A DNA stretch of 64,000 nt from Sphingobium sp. JS3065 (GTDB lineage Bacteria; Pseudomonadota; Alphaproteobacteria; Sphingomonadales; Sphingomonadaceae): the NCBI RefSeq assembly GCF_026427355.1, contig NZ_CP102664.1, positions 2,848,501 to 2,912,500 of the forward strand, read 5' to 3'. Below are positions 28,085-37,336 of this stretch, one piece after another. Numbering within the stretch: position 1 is the stretch's first letter; every line of letters starts with the position of its first letter. Both the position numbers and the translations under genes were made by a program. The notes beneath the pieces were generated by a model. It was not told the origin of the DNA, made no database searches, and saw only the letters and a list, made by a program, of their open reading frames with translations.

Positions 28085-29047
28085 TTATTGCTTGTAATCG
28101 GGCAGCTTGGGCGACCCGACGATCGACCCCGCGCCCTGCTGATCGAGTTTTTCGGCCACGCCGCGGAAGGATCGCGACATTTCCCGCAGGTCGCGGACGA
28201 GCTGATTGACCTCTGGCATGGTCTGGTTGCTGAAGGCGCGGACGCCCGGCTGCGCCTCCGCGATGGTCTTGTCCAGCGTGTCGATGCTGCGCGTGGCCGA
28301 CTGGATGCTCTTGCGCAGGTCGGCCAGCAGCGGGCGGCCCTCATCATTCACCATGGCGTCGGTGGACGCGGCGAGCTTGCCGATCTGTTCGGCGGCGATG
28401 CCCGTGCGCTGCACGGCGATGCGCGCTTCGGCCAGGGTCGCGGCGATTTCCGGGCTGCGGTCGGCCAGGGAACCGGAAATCCGCTCCACATTGGCGAGGA
28501 TGCCGGCGATCGACTGTTGATTCTTGTCGTTCAGCAATTCGGTCAGCCGTTCGGTCAGCGTCGACAGCCGCTCCAGCAGTTGCGGCGCATTGTTGAGCAG
28601 TTCGCCCAGCGCGCCGGGCTTGGTCGGGATCACCGGCACGCCGTCGGGGCAGACCGCCAGCGTGTTTTCCGCAGGGCAGACGATGGGCGGCGCCCCCTTG
28701 ACCGCGCCGTCCAGCACGATCTCGCTGACGCCGGTAAAGCCCACGCCCGCGATGGTCGCGGTGGTGCCCTGAAGGACAGGCGTGCCCTCCTTCACGGAAA
28801 TGCGCACCTTCACGAAGCTGGGATCGCGCTTCCACAGCTCGATCTTCTCCACCTGGCCGGATGGGACGCCCGCATAGTTGACGCTCGACCCCTTGGCGAG
28901 GCCGTTCACCGCCTGTTTGAAGAAGATGTCATATTCCATATTATTGCCCTGCGAGAGGCGCGAGAACCAGAAAGCCGCGATCATGATCGCCACCAGCAAC
29001 AGCAGCGTGACCGTGCCCACCAGCACATGGTTGGAGCGGGTTTCCAT
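28085..29047 (-). CDS. MlaD-family MCE domain protein
   Basis: Membrane-anchored periplasmic lipid-binding ring subunit of an Mla-type ABC transporter. A single N-terminal membrane segment spans about 8-28. The MCE domain follows (about 38-115) with VNYAGVPSGQVEKIEL and a core GVGFTGVSEIVLDG. The remaining 200 residues are largely alpha-helical with heptad-like leucines (LLNNAPQLLERLSTL), suggesting a coiled-coil tube or needle longer than in E. coli MlaD. 320 residues. It lies 3 bp after the ATPase gene. The pathway is trafficking of phospholipids or similar lipids between the inner and outer membranes. Confidence 0.92.
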   Translation of the reverse strand: METRSNHVLVGTVTLLLLVAIMIAAFWFSRLSQGNNMEYDIFFKQAVNGLAKGSSVNYAGVPSGQVEKIELWKRDPSFVKVRISVKEGTPVLQGTTATIAGVGFTGVSEIVLDGAVKGAPPIVCPAENTLAVCPDGVPVIPTKPGALGELLNNAPQLLERLSTLTERLTELLNDKNQQSIAGILANVERISGSLADRSPEIAATLAEARIAVQRTGIAAEQIGKLAASTDAMVNDEGRPLLADLRKSIQSATRSIDTLDKTIAEAQPGVRAFSNQTMPEVNQLVRDLREMSRSFRGVAEKLDQQGAGSIVGSPKLPDYKQ

Positions 29048-29050
29048 ATT

Positions 29051-29899
29051 CTATCGCCTCTTGTTCTTTTCGCGATCGACCGCCGCCGTCGCGGCGCGCC
29101 CGCGCGGGCCGTTGAAATATTCCTGAATCCACGGATGGTCGGTCGCCAGCAGTTCATCGATGGTGCCGACCGCCGTCACCTTCCTGTCCGCCAGCACCGC
29201 CACCCGGTCGCAGATCGAATAGAGGGTGTCGAGATCATGGGTGATGAGGAACACCGTCAGCCCCAGCGTCTGCTGCAATTTGCGGGTCTGTTCGTCGAAG
29301 GACGCCGCGCCGATCGGGTCCAGCCCCGCCGTCGGTTCGTCCAGGAACAGCAGGTCCGGGTCCAGCGCCAGCGCCCGCGCCAGCCCCGCGCGCTTCTTCA
29401 TCCCGCCCGACAGTTCGGCGGGATATTTGGGTCCGGCCTCGGCGGGCAGGCCGGTCAGGCGGATCTTGTAGGCGGCGATTTCGTCACGAAGCTTCGGCCC
29501 GATATTGGGATAATATTCGCGGATCGGCACTTCGACATTCTCGGCCACGGTCAGCGTCGAAAACAGCGCGCCACCCTGGAACAGCACGCCCCAGCGTTTG
29601 CGGATGGCCAGCGCCTCATCGTCCAGACGGCCGATCATCGATTCGCCGAAGACGTGGATTTCGCCCTCGTCCGGCGTCTGGAGGCCGATGATCGATCGCA
29701 TCAGCACCGACTTGCCGGTGCCCGATCCGCCGACCACGCCCAGAATCTCGCCCTTGCGCACGTCCAGGTTCAGCCCTTCATGCACCACCTGATCGCCGAA
29801 GCTGTTGCGCAGGTTGCGGACGGATATGGCGATGCCGTCCCGTTGCACGGCCTTTTCGACCCGCGCTTCCTCCGCGGTCATTTCCTCTTCGGGGGCCAT
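29051..29899 (-). CDS. MlaF-type ABC transporter ATPase
   Basis: ATP-hydrolysing subunit of the lipid transporter. Walker A is GGSGTGKS (57-64), the signature is LSGGMKKRAGLARAL, Walker B is LLFLDEPTAGLDP, and the switch histidine lies in FLITHDLDTL. 282 residues with about 20 extra acidic residues at the N terminus. The ATG at 29899 overlaps the permease stop by one base (TGATG), so the two are translationally coupled. It pairs with the STAS-fused permease upstream and the MCE protein downstream. The arrangement parallels mlaFED and the plant TGD system. Confidence 0.95.
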   Translation of the reverse strand: MAPEEEMTAEEARVEKAVQRDGIAISVRNLRNSFGDQVVHEGLNLDVRKGEILGVVGGSGTGKSVLMRSIIGLQTPDEGEIHVFGESMIGRLDDEALAIRKRWGVLFQGGALFSTLTVAENVEVPIREYYPNIGPKLRDEIAAYKIRLTGLPAEAGPKYPAELSGGMKKRAGLARALALDPDLLFLDEPTAGLDPIGAASFDEQTRKLQQTLGLTVFLITHDLDTLYSICDRVAVLADRKVTAVGTIDELLATDHPWIQEYFNGPRGRAATAAVDREKNKRR

Positions 29900-31029
29900 C
29901 AGTTCCAGCCCACCCAGGTGAACAGGACGGCGAACATGGCGTCGAGCACGATGACGAGGAAGATCGCCTGCACGACCGCGGCCGTCGTGCGCAGGCCGAC
30001 TTCCTCTGCATTGCCCTTGACCTGCATGCCCTGAAAGCAGCCCGCCAATGCGATGATGACGCCGAATACCGGCGCCTTGATCAGGCCCACCCACAGGTCA
30101 TGGATCGGCACCACCTCTCGCAGCCGCTGAATGAAGGTGATGGGCGGGATGTCGAGCGACACCGCGCACAGGAACCCGCCGCCGATGATCGCGACGATGG
30201 AGGAATAGAAGCCGAGCAGCGGCATCATCACCACCACCGCCAGCGTGCGCGGCAGCACCAGCGCCTCCATGGGCGACACGCCGATGGTGCGCATGGCGTC
30301 GACCTCTTCGGTCAGCCTCATCGTCCCCAATTGCGCGGCGAAGGCGGAGCCGGACCGGCCCGCGACCATGATCGCGGTCATCAGCACGCCCAGTTCCCGG
30401 AAGGTGAGGCGGCCGACCAGGTTGATGGTCAGCATCTCCATGCCGAACTGGCGAAGCTGCACCGATCCCTGCTGCGCGATGACGATGCCGATCAGGAAGC
30501 TCATCAGCCCGATGATGCCAAGCGCGGACACGCCCACCACCTCAAAACGCTGCACCACGGCGTTGATGCGGAAGCGGCGGGGATGGCGGATGACGTTCCA
30601 CGTCGCGACCAGCGTGCCGCCGAAGAAGCCGAGCAGGCCCAGCAGGGTCGTGGCGGAATTGACCACCGCTTCGCCGATCTGGCCGACCACCCGCCGCAGG
30701 GGCGGTTCATGGTCCGGGCGGATATTGACCGGCTCGTCCACCTGGCCGACCGTCGCGATCAGCCGCTCCGCATCGCATTTGTCGCCTGTGATCTTGCAGT
30801 CCAGCCGCTTGATCGCGCGGTGCAGCACCCATGCGCCGATCGTGTCCATATGGTCCACGCCCGACAGGTCGAGCAGGTCGACCGGCCCCGCTATGGCATC
30901 CAGCCTGTCGGGCAGGTCGTGTAGGCAAGCGATGGACAGATTGCCCGAAAGCCGAATGACCGTCCTGCCCTCGCGGACTTCCTGAGCAAGATCAGCGGCT
31001 TTGTTCATCAAGGCGGAGATGTGGTCCAT
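29899..31029 (-). CDS. MlaE-type permease with fused N-terminal STAS domain
   Basis: Inner-membrane permease of the lipid transporter. Residues about 110-376 are the MlaE domain with several membrane helices and the motifs GLMSFLIGIVIAQQG and MTAIMVAGRSGSAFAAQLGTM. Residues about 15-100 look like a STAS domain (VIRLSGNLSIACLHDLP and DLLDLSGVDHMDTIG), equivalent to the separate MlaB protein of E. coli. The start is uncertain: ATG at 31029 is given, but 31008 (shorter) and 31104 (longer, almost touching the divergent phosphatase start) are in frame, and none has a convincing ribosome site. First gene of the operon. Confidence 0.85.
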   Translation of the reverse strand: MDHISALMNKAADLAQEVREGRTVIRLSGNLSIACLHDLPDRLDAIAGPVDLLDLSGVDHMDTIGAWVLHRAIKRLDCKITGDKCDAERLIATVGQVDEPVNIRPDHEPPLRRVVGQIGEAVVNSATTLLGLLGFFGGTLVATWNVIRHPRRFRINAVVQRFEVVGVSALGIIGLMSFLIGIVIAQQGSVQLRQFGMEMLTINLVGRLTFRELGVLMTAIMVAGRSGSAFAAQLGTMRLTEEVDAMRTIGVSPMEALVLPRTLAVVVMMPLLGFYSSIVAIIGGGFLCAVSLDIPPITFIQRLREVVPIHDLWVGLIKAPVFGVIIALAGCFQGMQVKGNAEEVGLRTTAAVVQAIFLVIVLDAMFAVLFTWVGWN

Positions 31030-31107
31030 TATCGGTTGCACGGCAAGCCGAAACGGCCCATCCGCACGATCAAACGAAGGGGCGACCCAAAAAGTTTCGG
31101 ACATGGC

Positions 31108-31782
31108 ATGACGCACAGGCTCGCAATCTACGATATGGACCGCACGGTGACGTTCACCGGCACCTATACCGGCTTTCTGATCCACGTCGCCAAAGGCATG
31201 GCGCCCTGGCGTCTGGCGCTGTTCCCCGGCGTGATCCTGCTGATGCTGGCCTATGTGCTGAAGCTGATCAGCCGGCAGCGGTTGAAGGAGTTGAACCAGG
31301 CGCTGATGATCGGGTTCAACGTCGAACGCGCCAGGCTGATGCCGCATGTGGAAAGCTATGCGGCGAAGGTGGTGGACCGCAATGTGCGATCCGGCGCGCT
31401 GGCGCAGATCGCGAAGGACAGGGCGGACGGCTGCAGGCTGGTGCTGGCCACCGCATCCTACCGCCTTTATGTCGAGCCGATCGCCCGGCGGCTGGGTTTC
31501 GACGCGGTGATCGCGACGGATCATCTGTCGCAGGATCTGCGCTATGTCCGGGCGAAGATCGCGGGCGAGAATTGCTACGACACCGGGAAACTGCGCATGA
31601 TCAAGGCGTGGATGGCCGCAGAAGCGATCGACCGCCGCCAAGCGCATATCCGCGCCTATTCCGACCATGTGTCGGACGCGCCGATGCTGGAATATGCGGA
31701 CCTGCCCTTCGCGTCCAACCCGCACAAGCCGCTGGCGAAACTGGCGGCGGAGCGGGGGTGGAAAAGGGTGGATTGGAACTGA
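31108..31782 (+). CDS. HAD-IB family phosphatase
   Basis: Haloacid-dehalogenase-type hydrolase of subfamily IB, relatives of which dephosphorylate phosphoserine or phospholipid intermediates. The nucleophile motif is YDMDRT with D9 and D11. The second motif threonine/serine is in VLATASYRLYVEP, and the acidic motif is YSDHVSDAPML (near residue 190). A hydrophobic stretch at about 32-56 (WRLALFPGVILLMLAYVL) resembles a membrane segment, as in integral-membrane HAD-IB members. 224 residues. The ATG at 31108 is chosen by the position of the DxDxT motif. It is divergent from the lipid-transport operon, so a lipid-related substrate is possible but unproved. Confidence 0.9.
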   Translation: MTHRLAIYDMDRTVTFTGTYTGFLIHVAKGMAPWRLALFPGVILLMLAYVLKLISRQRLKELNQALMIGFNVERARLMPHVESYAAKVVDRNVRSGALAQIAKDRADGCRLVLATASYRLYVEPIARRLGFDAVIATDHLSQDLRYVRAKIAGENCYDTGKLRMIKAWMAAEAIDRRQAHIRAYSDHVSDAPMLEYADLPFASNPHKPLAKLAAERGWKRVDWN

Positions 31783-31786
31783 GCGT

Positions 31787-32716
31787 TCAGACGACCGGCG
31801 AAACCAGCGGCTCCCCTGCAAAATAGGCCCCAAGGTTCGCCAGCAGCATATCCCGCATCCGCCCGACGGCTTCATAGGTCGCGCCGCCCATATGCGGCGT
31901 CAGCACCATATTCGGCACATCGGCCCAACGCGCGGCAGGGGTAGGCTCGCTTTCGAAGACGTCCAGCGCCGCTCCGCCCAGCCGCCCCTCCCGCAAGGCA
32001 GCGATCAGCGCATCCTCATCCACCAACTGGCCGCGCGCGACATTCACCAGCAGCCCCTGCGGCCCCAGCGCATCCATCACCGAAGCGTCGATCATCCCGC
32101 GATTTTCCTCGGTCGCCTTCGCCGCGACCACCATGACGTCACTGTCCCGCGCCAGCATCTCCAGGCTTTCCGCCCGCGCCCAGCCCAGTTCCGGCTTTTC
32201 CCGTGGTCCCCACCAGCCGACCCGCATGCGCATCGCCCCGGCCCGTTCCGCGAGGGCGATCCCGATGCTGCCCATGCCGACGATCCCGACCCGCGCACCC
32301 GCCATCGACCGGGTGAGCATCTTCGCGCCTGCTGTCCATTCGCCCGACCGCACCTGCCGGTCGCCCGACACGATCCGCCGCCGATGGGCGAGGATGAGGC
32401 CCAGCGCATGATCCGCCACATCCTCCGCATTGGCGTCCCCCGCATGGGTCACGGCCACGCCCCGCGCCCGCGCCCAGTCCAGGTCGACCCCGTCATAGCC
32501 CACGGTGAAACAGGCGATCAGCCGCAGCGCGGCCATCTGTTCCAGCATCGCCGGATCGAGCCGGAACTCGCCCGCCGTCACCAGAATCTCGGCCTTCGCA
32601 AGCCGCGCCTTTCCGCTTTCCTCCCACAGGGGCATGGCGTCATATCGGGAGGAAAGCACATCCAGCAACGGCGCCAGATGCGGCTGCGCCACCAGGATCA
32701 GCGGCCGGCCCGTCAT
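31787..32716 (-). CDS. D-isomer-specific 2-hydroxyacid dehydrogenase
   Basis: NAD(P)-dependent reductase of glyoxylate, hydroxypyruvate or similar 2-oxoacids. The nucleotide loop GIVGMGSIG lies at about 144-152. Catalytic residues are R228 in NVARGQ, E257 in DVFESEP and H275 in TPHMGG. 309 residues and no regulatory ACT domain, so it is not a SerA-type enzyme. The ATG at 32716 overlaps the stop of the upstream cystathionine-synthase-like gene as ATGA, so both are one unit. Its stop is 5 bp from the stop of the opposing phosphatase gene. The exact substrate is not predictable from sequence. Confidence 0.93.
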   Translation of the reverse strand: MTGRPLILVAQPHLAPLLDVLSSRYDAMPLWEESGKARLAKAEILVTAGEFRLDPAMLEQMAALRLIACFTVGYDGVDLDWARARGVAVTHAGDANAEDVADHALGLILAHRRRIVSGDRQVRSGEWTAGAKMLTRSMAGARVGIVGMGSIGIALAERAGAMRMRVGWWGPREKPELGWARAESLEMLARDSDVMVVAAKATEENRGMIDASVMDALGPQGLLVNVARGQLVDEDALIAALREGRLGGAALDVFESEPTPAARWADVPNMVLTPHMGGATYEAVGRMRDMLLANLGAYFAGEPLVSPVV

Positions 32717-34038
32717 CCTATCGCCCGCAGGGCCTGGGCGAAGTCCGCGATCAGATCGCCCGCATCCTCGCAGCCGATGGAGATGCGCACCATATTGTCG
32801 CTGATCGCCAGCGCCTTCTTTCGCTCGGCGGGTACGGACAAATGGGTCATCGCCGCCGGATGGCTCGCCAAAGTCTCCGTCCCGCCCAGGCTGACGGCCA
32901 GTTTCGCGATCTTGAGCGCATCCAGAAAGGCGAAGGCCTCCGCTTCGCCACCCTTCAGGTATAGCGAGAAGGTCGATCCCGCCCCGGTGCAATGGCGTGC
33001 ATAGATATCCGCCTGCCGCTCCGTCTCCGGAAAGCCGAGATAGACGACCTTCTCCACCTGCGGCTGGTCCTTCAGCCAGGCGCAGACCTTGGCCGCATTC
33101 TCGCCCGCGCGGCTCATCCGCAGTTCCAGCGTCTCCAGCGACCGCAGCAGCATCCAGGCGGAATGCGGGTCCAGGATGGTGCCGATGGTGTTTCGCATCA
33201 GCCGGATGGTGTTGATCAGCGCGTTGGACCCCAGCACGCCGCCCGCGACCAGATCGCTATGCCCGCCCGCATATTTGGTGAGGCTGTAGATGACCAGATC
33301 GGCCCCATGACTCAGCGGATGAAGCCAGAGCGGGCCTAGGAAGGTGTTGTCGATGGCGATGGGCGGGTGATATTCTTCGCCTCCGAACAAAAAGTCGCGC
33401 CGCGCAACTACCGCCTCCAGATCGACCAGCACATTGGTCGGATTGGCCGGGCTTTCCAGATAGATCATCGCGACGCGGCCCAGCCCCTTGGCCCTTTCGA
33501 TCACCGCGCTGATCTCTTCCTCGGTCGCGCCCGCCGGGAAATCCAGCCATTGCACGCCGAACTTGCCCAATGTGCGCCCGATCAGCGATTCGGTCGCGGC
33601 ATAGAGGGGCGCGGAATGCACGATCACGTCGCCCGGCTGCACCAGCGCGAGCAGCGTCGTCGCGATGGCGGACATGCCGCTGGAAAAGAGCAGGGCGTCC
33701 TCCGCCTCCTCCCAGACCGACAGCCGGTCCTCGGCAATTTCCTGATTGGGGCCGTTGAAGCGGGAATAGACCAGTCCCTCCGCCCCGCCGGGCCTGATGC
33801 CCGTTACCCCTTCGAAATGCCGCTTGCCTGCCGCCGCGCTTTCGAAGGCGAAGGTGGATGTCAGGAAGATCGGCGGTTTCAGCGATCCTTCGGACAGGGT
33901 GGGGTCATAGCCATGCCCCATCATCAGCGTCGCGGGTTTCAGCTTGCGGCCTTCGATCTCCATGATCGGCTGCTTGGGGCGCCGCCGGTTGTGGGTGGGT
34001 TCGACGCCCGTGAGGTCGGCTTCGGTTTCGCCGGTCAT
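32713..34038 (-). CDS. Cystathionine gamma-synthase-like PLP enzyme
   Basis: PLP-dependent enzyme of the Cys/Met metabolism family (fold type I), acting in transsulfuration or related beta/gamma-eliminations. The PLP lysine is K255 in YSLTKYAGGH. Cofactor-binding blocks LLFSSGMSAI and YLESPANPTN are present. 441 residues, about 45 longer than usual owing to an N-terminal extension (ADLTGVEPTHNRRRPKQP) typical of a bacterial branch often listed as cystathionine gamma-synthase family. The ATG at 34038 follows AGGAGAATA, a strong ribosome site. Lyase, gamma-synthase and methionine gamma-lyase activities cannot be told apart here. It is translationally coupled to the 2-hydroxyacid dehydrogenase. 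Confidence 0.9.
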   Translation of the reverse strand: MTGETEADLTGVEPTHNRRRPKQPIMEIEGRKLKPATLMMGHGYDPTLSEGSLKPPIFLTSTFAFESAAAGKRHFEGVTGIRPGGAEGLVYSRFNGPNQEIAEDRLSVWEEAEDALLFSSGMSAIATTLLALVQPGDVIVHSAPLYAATESLIGRTLGKFGVQWLDFPAGATEEEISAVIERAKGLGRVAMIYLESPANPTNVLVDLEAVVARRDFLFGGEEYHPPIAIDNTFLGPLWLHPLSHGADLVIYSLTKYAGGHSDLVAGGVLGSNALINTIRLMRNTIGTILDPHSAWMLLRSLETLELRMSRAGENAAKVCAWLKDQPQVEKVVYLGFPETERQADIYARHCTGAGSTFSLYLKGGEAEAFAFLDALKIAKLAVSLGGTETLASHPAAMTHLSVPAERKKALAISDNMVRISIGCEDAGDLIADFAQALRAIG

Positions 34039-34254
34039 TATATTCTCCTGCAAGTCTTTGGCGGCATCTGCTGCGCCGCTCCGATGGGAAGGAGTGTAAC
34101 GCTTTTCGAGGGGAAGGGGCCAGAGAAGTTCGATAAGATTATTTCACATGATCAAACTTAAATTACACAGCGGTTCGAACCGGCTTCCGGCCTTCGGGGG
34201 AGCAAAGGCGTTGAAGGGGATGGTCTTCACCCTTTTTCCGCCTACATTCTCCCC

Positions 34255-36666
34255 ATGAACCGACGCCTACCCGAACTGCTGGAGCATTGGTTCACCGCCC
34301 GCGGCTGGACGCCCCGCCGCCACCAGACCGACATGCTGACCGCCGCCCGGTCCGGCAGGCACGCGCTGCTGGTCGCCCCGACCGGCGCAGGAAAGACGCT
34401 CGCCGGTTTCCTGCCGACCCTTGCCGACCTGATCGAAAATCCGGCGGACGGTCTTCACACCCTCTATGTCTCGCCCCTCAAGGCTCTTGCGGTCGACGTC
34501 CGCCGCAACCTTCTCACGCCGATAGAGGAAATGGGCCTGCCGATCCGGGTGGAAACCCGCACCGGCGACACCCCTTCCGACCGCAAGGCGCGCCAGCGCG
34601 CCCGCCCGCCGCAGATATTGCTCACCACGCCTGAATCGCTCTCGCTGCTGCTGAGCTATCCCGACAGTTTCCTGATGTTCCCAGGGTTGAAGACCGTCAT
34701 CATCGACGAAGTCCACGCCTTCGCCACGCAGAAGCGCGGCGACCTGCTCAACCTGTCGCTTTCCCGGTTGCAGACGATCAATCCCGGCCTTCGCCGCGTC
34801 GCGCTGTCCGCCACGGTCGCGGATGTCGACGCCTATCGCGCCTGGCTGGCCCCGGACGGCGACATAGACGCCGTCACCCCGGTCATGGGCGAGCAGGGCG
34901 CCGATCCGCATGTCGCCATTCTGATCCCGGAGGGGCGCATCCCCTGGTCCGGCCATAGCGGCAAATATGCCGCCCGGCAGGTGATGGAGGAGATTGAGCG
35001 CCGCGCCACCACGCTGGTCTTCTGCAACACGCGGGGGCTGGCCGAACTCATCTTCCAGTCGCTCTGGTCGGTGAACGAAGCGAACCTGCCCATCGCCATC
35101 CACCATGGCAGCCTGTCGATCGAGGCGCGGCGCAAGGTCGAGGCGGCGATGGCGGTGGGAAAGCTGCGCGCCCTGGTCGCCACCGCCTCGCTCGACCTTG
35201 GCGTCGACTGGGGCAATGTCGATTGCGTGATCCAGATGGGCGCGCCCAAGGGATCGTCACGCCTGCTCCAGCGCATCGGCCGCGCCAATCACCGGCTGGA
35301 CACGCCCAGCGAAGCCATCCTCATCCCCGGCAACCGCTTCGAATATCTGGAGGCCCGCGCCGCCCTGGACGCGGTCGAAGCGGGGGAACGCGACACCGAC
35401 GATTTCCGCCCCGGCAGCCTGGATGTTCTTGCCCAGCATATCATGGGCCTGGCCTGCGCCGCGCCCTTTCGCGAAGAGGAGTTGCTGGCCGAAATCCGTT
35501 CCGCCATGCCCTATGGCGCGCTGACGGAGGAGGCGTTCGCCAACGTCCTTCATTTCATCGAGGGCGGCGGCTATGCCCTGCGCGCCTATGACCGGTTCAA
35601 GCGGCTGACCCATGATCCCGATGGCACCTGGCGCGTATCCCATCCCCGCTTCATCCAGCAACACCGCCTGAACGCGGGCATCATCGTCGATCAGCCGGTG
35701 CTGGACGTGCGCTTCGCCAACGGGCGCAAGCTGGGCACGGTGGAGGAGGGGTTCGCCGCCACGCTGCGGCCCGGCGACAGCTTCTTCTTCTCCGGCATGG
35801 CGTTGGAGGCGGTGCGGATGGACACCAGCGACCTTGTCGTCCGCGCCACGTCGAAACAGGCGCGCATTCCCACCTGGGGCGGCACCCGCATGGCGATGTC
35901 GACGCGCCTGGCCGACCGGGTGCGCCATTTCCTGGCCGAACCCGATCAATGGAGCCGCTTTCCGGAGGATGTCCGCGAATGGCTGGAAATGCAGAAATAT
36001 CGTTCCGCCCTGCCCGAACCGGGGCAATTGCTGATCGAGACCTTTCCCCATGAGGGGCGTCACTATCTCGTCTGCTACAGTTTCGAAGGGTGGAACGCGC
36101 ACCAGTCGCTCGGCATGCTGCTGACCCGGCGCATGGACGCGCAGGGTTTGATGCCGATGGGCTTCGTCTCCAACGACTATGCGCTGGCCGTCTATGGGTT
36201 GAAGCCCGTCACCGACCCGGCCAGCCTCTTTTCCGCCGACATACTGGACCATGAATTTATCGACTGGGTCGAACAGTCGAGCCTGCTCAAGCGGGCATTC
36301 CGCGACGTGGCGGTGATATCCGGCCTGATCGAGCGCCAGCATCCCGGCAAGCGCAAGACCGGGCGGCAGGTCACTTTCTCCACCGACCTCATCTACGACG
36401 TGCTGCGCAGATATCAGCCCGACCATCTGTTGTTGAAAGCCGCCTGGGCCGATGCCCGCGCCAGGATGACCGATGTGGGCCGTCTGGGCGACCTGATCGA
36501 CCGTGCTTCCTCCACCATGCTGCATATCGATCTGGATCGGGTGAGTCCGCTTGCCGTGCCGGTGCTGATCCTCATCGGCCGCGAACAGGTCGCCCAGCAT
36601 GAGGTGGAGGACGCGCTGCTGATCGAAGCCGAAACGCTGGTGGCGGAGGCGATGCGGGCGGATTGA
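34255..36666 (+). CDS. Lhr-like DEXH-box DNA helicase (ligase-associated type)
   Basis: Superfamily 2 helicase of the Lhr core family, in the branch annotated as ligase-associated DNA damage response helicase. Walker A is APTGAGKT (41-48), the DEXH box is DEVH (151-154), motif III is SAT (185-187), and the motif VI region reads QRIGRANHR. The winged-helix and Lhr-core domains fill the rest; 803 residues is normal. In many bacteria this gene is clustered with an ATP-dependent ligase, an exonuclease and a PdeM-type phosphoesterase. None of these is adjacent here. No ribosome site is seen; TACATT (34243-34248) ends 6 nt before the ATG, suggesting leaderless expression. Confidence 0.92.
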   Translation: MNRRLPELLEHWFTARGWTPRRHQTDMLTAARSGRHALLVAPTGAGKTLAGFLPTLADLIENPADGLHTLYVSPLKALAVDVRRNLLTPIEEMGLPIRVETRTGDTPSDRKARQRARPPQILLTTPESLSLLLSYPDSFLMFPGLKTVIIDEVHAFATQKRGDLLNLSLSRLQTINPGLRRVALSATVADVDAYRAWLAPDGDIDAVTPVMGEQGADPHVAILIPEGRIPWSGHSGKYAARQVMEEIERRATTLVFCNTRGLAELIFQSLWSVNEANLPIAIHHGSLSIEARRKVEAAMAVGKLRALVATASLDLGVDWGNVDCVIQMGAPKGSSRLLQRIGRANHRLDTPSEAILIPGNRFEYLEARAALDAVEAGERDTDDFRPGSLDVLAQHIMGLACAAPFREEELLAEIRSAMPYGALTEEAFANVLHFIEGGGYALRAYDRFKRLTHDPDGTWRVSHPRFIQQHRLNAGIIVDQPVLDVRFANGRKLGTVEEGFAATLRPGDSFFFSGMALEAVRMDTSDLVVRATSKQARIPTWGGTRMAMSTRLADRVRHFLAEPDQWSRFPEDVREWLEMQKYRSALPEPGQLLIETFPHEGRHYLVCYSFEGWNAHQSLGMLLTRRMDAQGLMPMGFVSNDYALAVYGLKPVTDPASLFSADILDHEFIDWVEQSSLLKRAFRDVAVISGLIERQHPGKRKTGRQVTFSTDLIYDVLRRYQPDHLLLKAAWADARARMTDVGRLGDLIDRASSTMLHIDLDRVSPLAVPVLILIGREQVAQHEVEDALLIEAETLVAEAMRAD

Positions 36667-36667
36667 T

Positions 36668-36816
36668 GCTGCCTTGGTCGTAGCTGGGTGAGGGGGTTGC
36701 GATCCAACGGATCGCGCGGGCCGAAGGCCCGCTCCCCCTCATCCAACTGCGCCTAACCTCGCTCCGCTCGATAAGGCTCCGTATCCTTCTCCCTCAAGGG
36801 AGAAGAAATGTCTTGG
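36668..36816. repeat. Intergenic inverted-repeat element, family B, copy 1
   Basis: Shares long stretches, in opposite orientation, with 51332-51540: a GCTGCCTT-GTCGTAGCTGGGTGAGG end, a GGATCGCGCGGGCC centre, CCCTCATCCAACTGCGCCTA, and a CCTTCTCCCTCAAGGGAGAAG hairpin followed by AATGTCTTGG. This copy lacks the inner triple hairpin of the other. It lies between convergent genes, directly after the helicase. Confidence 0.8.
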
Positions 36817-36833
36817 GATGCCCATTTCCGTCC

Positions 36834-37336
36834 TCAAGGCGTCCCTTGATCGTCCCGCAATCCGCCGCATCCGTTCAGCGTTCCCTCGCCAAAGGCCAGC
36901 GCCACGCGGTCGGACCAGACGGCGTCGCTCATTCCGTCGCTGCATGGGCCTTCGGTGATGGTCATGGAAAAGCCATCGCCCAGATAACGGATCGCCCATT
37001 TATCGTCATGGCGCGAGACGGCGTAGCGGACCGGCGCCTTGTCCGGCCGATCCAGCGTAGCGGTCGATCCCTTGACCGTCACCGCCCAGAAGGGTTCGGT
37101 TCCGATCGCCCGATAACGGTCGCCGTCCGGCCGTTCGGGGGCAGGGGCGGGCGCAGGCCGGGCCGCCCCTTCACGCGAAACCGGTTCCGAAACATTCCCA
37201 GCAGCCTGGTTCTCCGTTTCGTTCTGAACGACGATCGGTGCCGATGCCTGGGGCTGCGCGACATTGGCGGCGGGCACTTCCTTCTCGCCGCCGCACCCCG
37301 CCACCATCAGGGCGAAGGCAAGAAGTGGAAGCCGTC

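Noticed and set aside
28076..30034. 652-codon frame opposite the lipid-transport operon
   Set aside because: Composition is histidine-, arginine- and glutamine-rich as for antisense of GC-rich genes; the minus strand encodes recognisable transport proteins.
30594..30606. GTTCCACGTCGCG inside the permease gene
   Set aside because: Only half of the parS palindrome is present.
34171..34182. CGGTTCGAACCG, like the T-arm of a tRNA
   Set aside because: The flanks do not form the 5-bp T-stem nor a 7-bp acceptor or anticodon stem on either strand.
34039..34254. SAM-II or other sulfur riboswitch before the cystathionine-synthase-like gene
   Set aside because: The gap was read on the minus strand; no pseudoknot-type SAM-II signature or T-box pattern was recognised.
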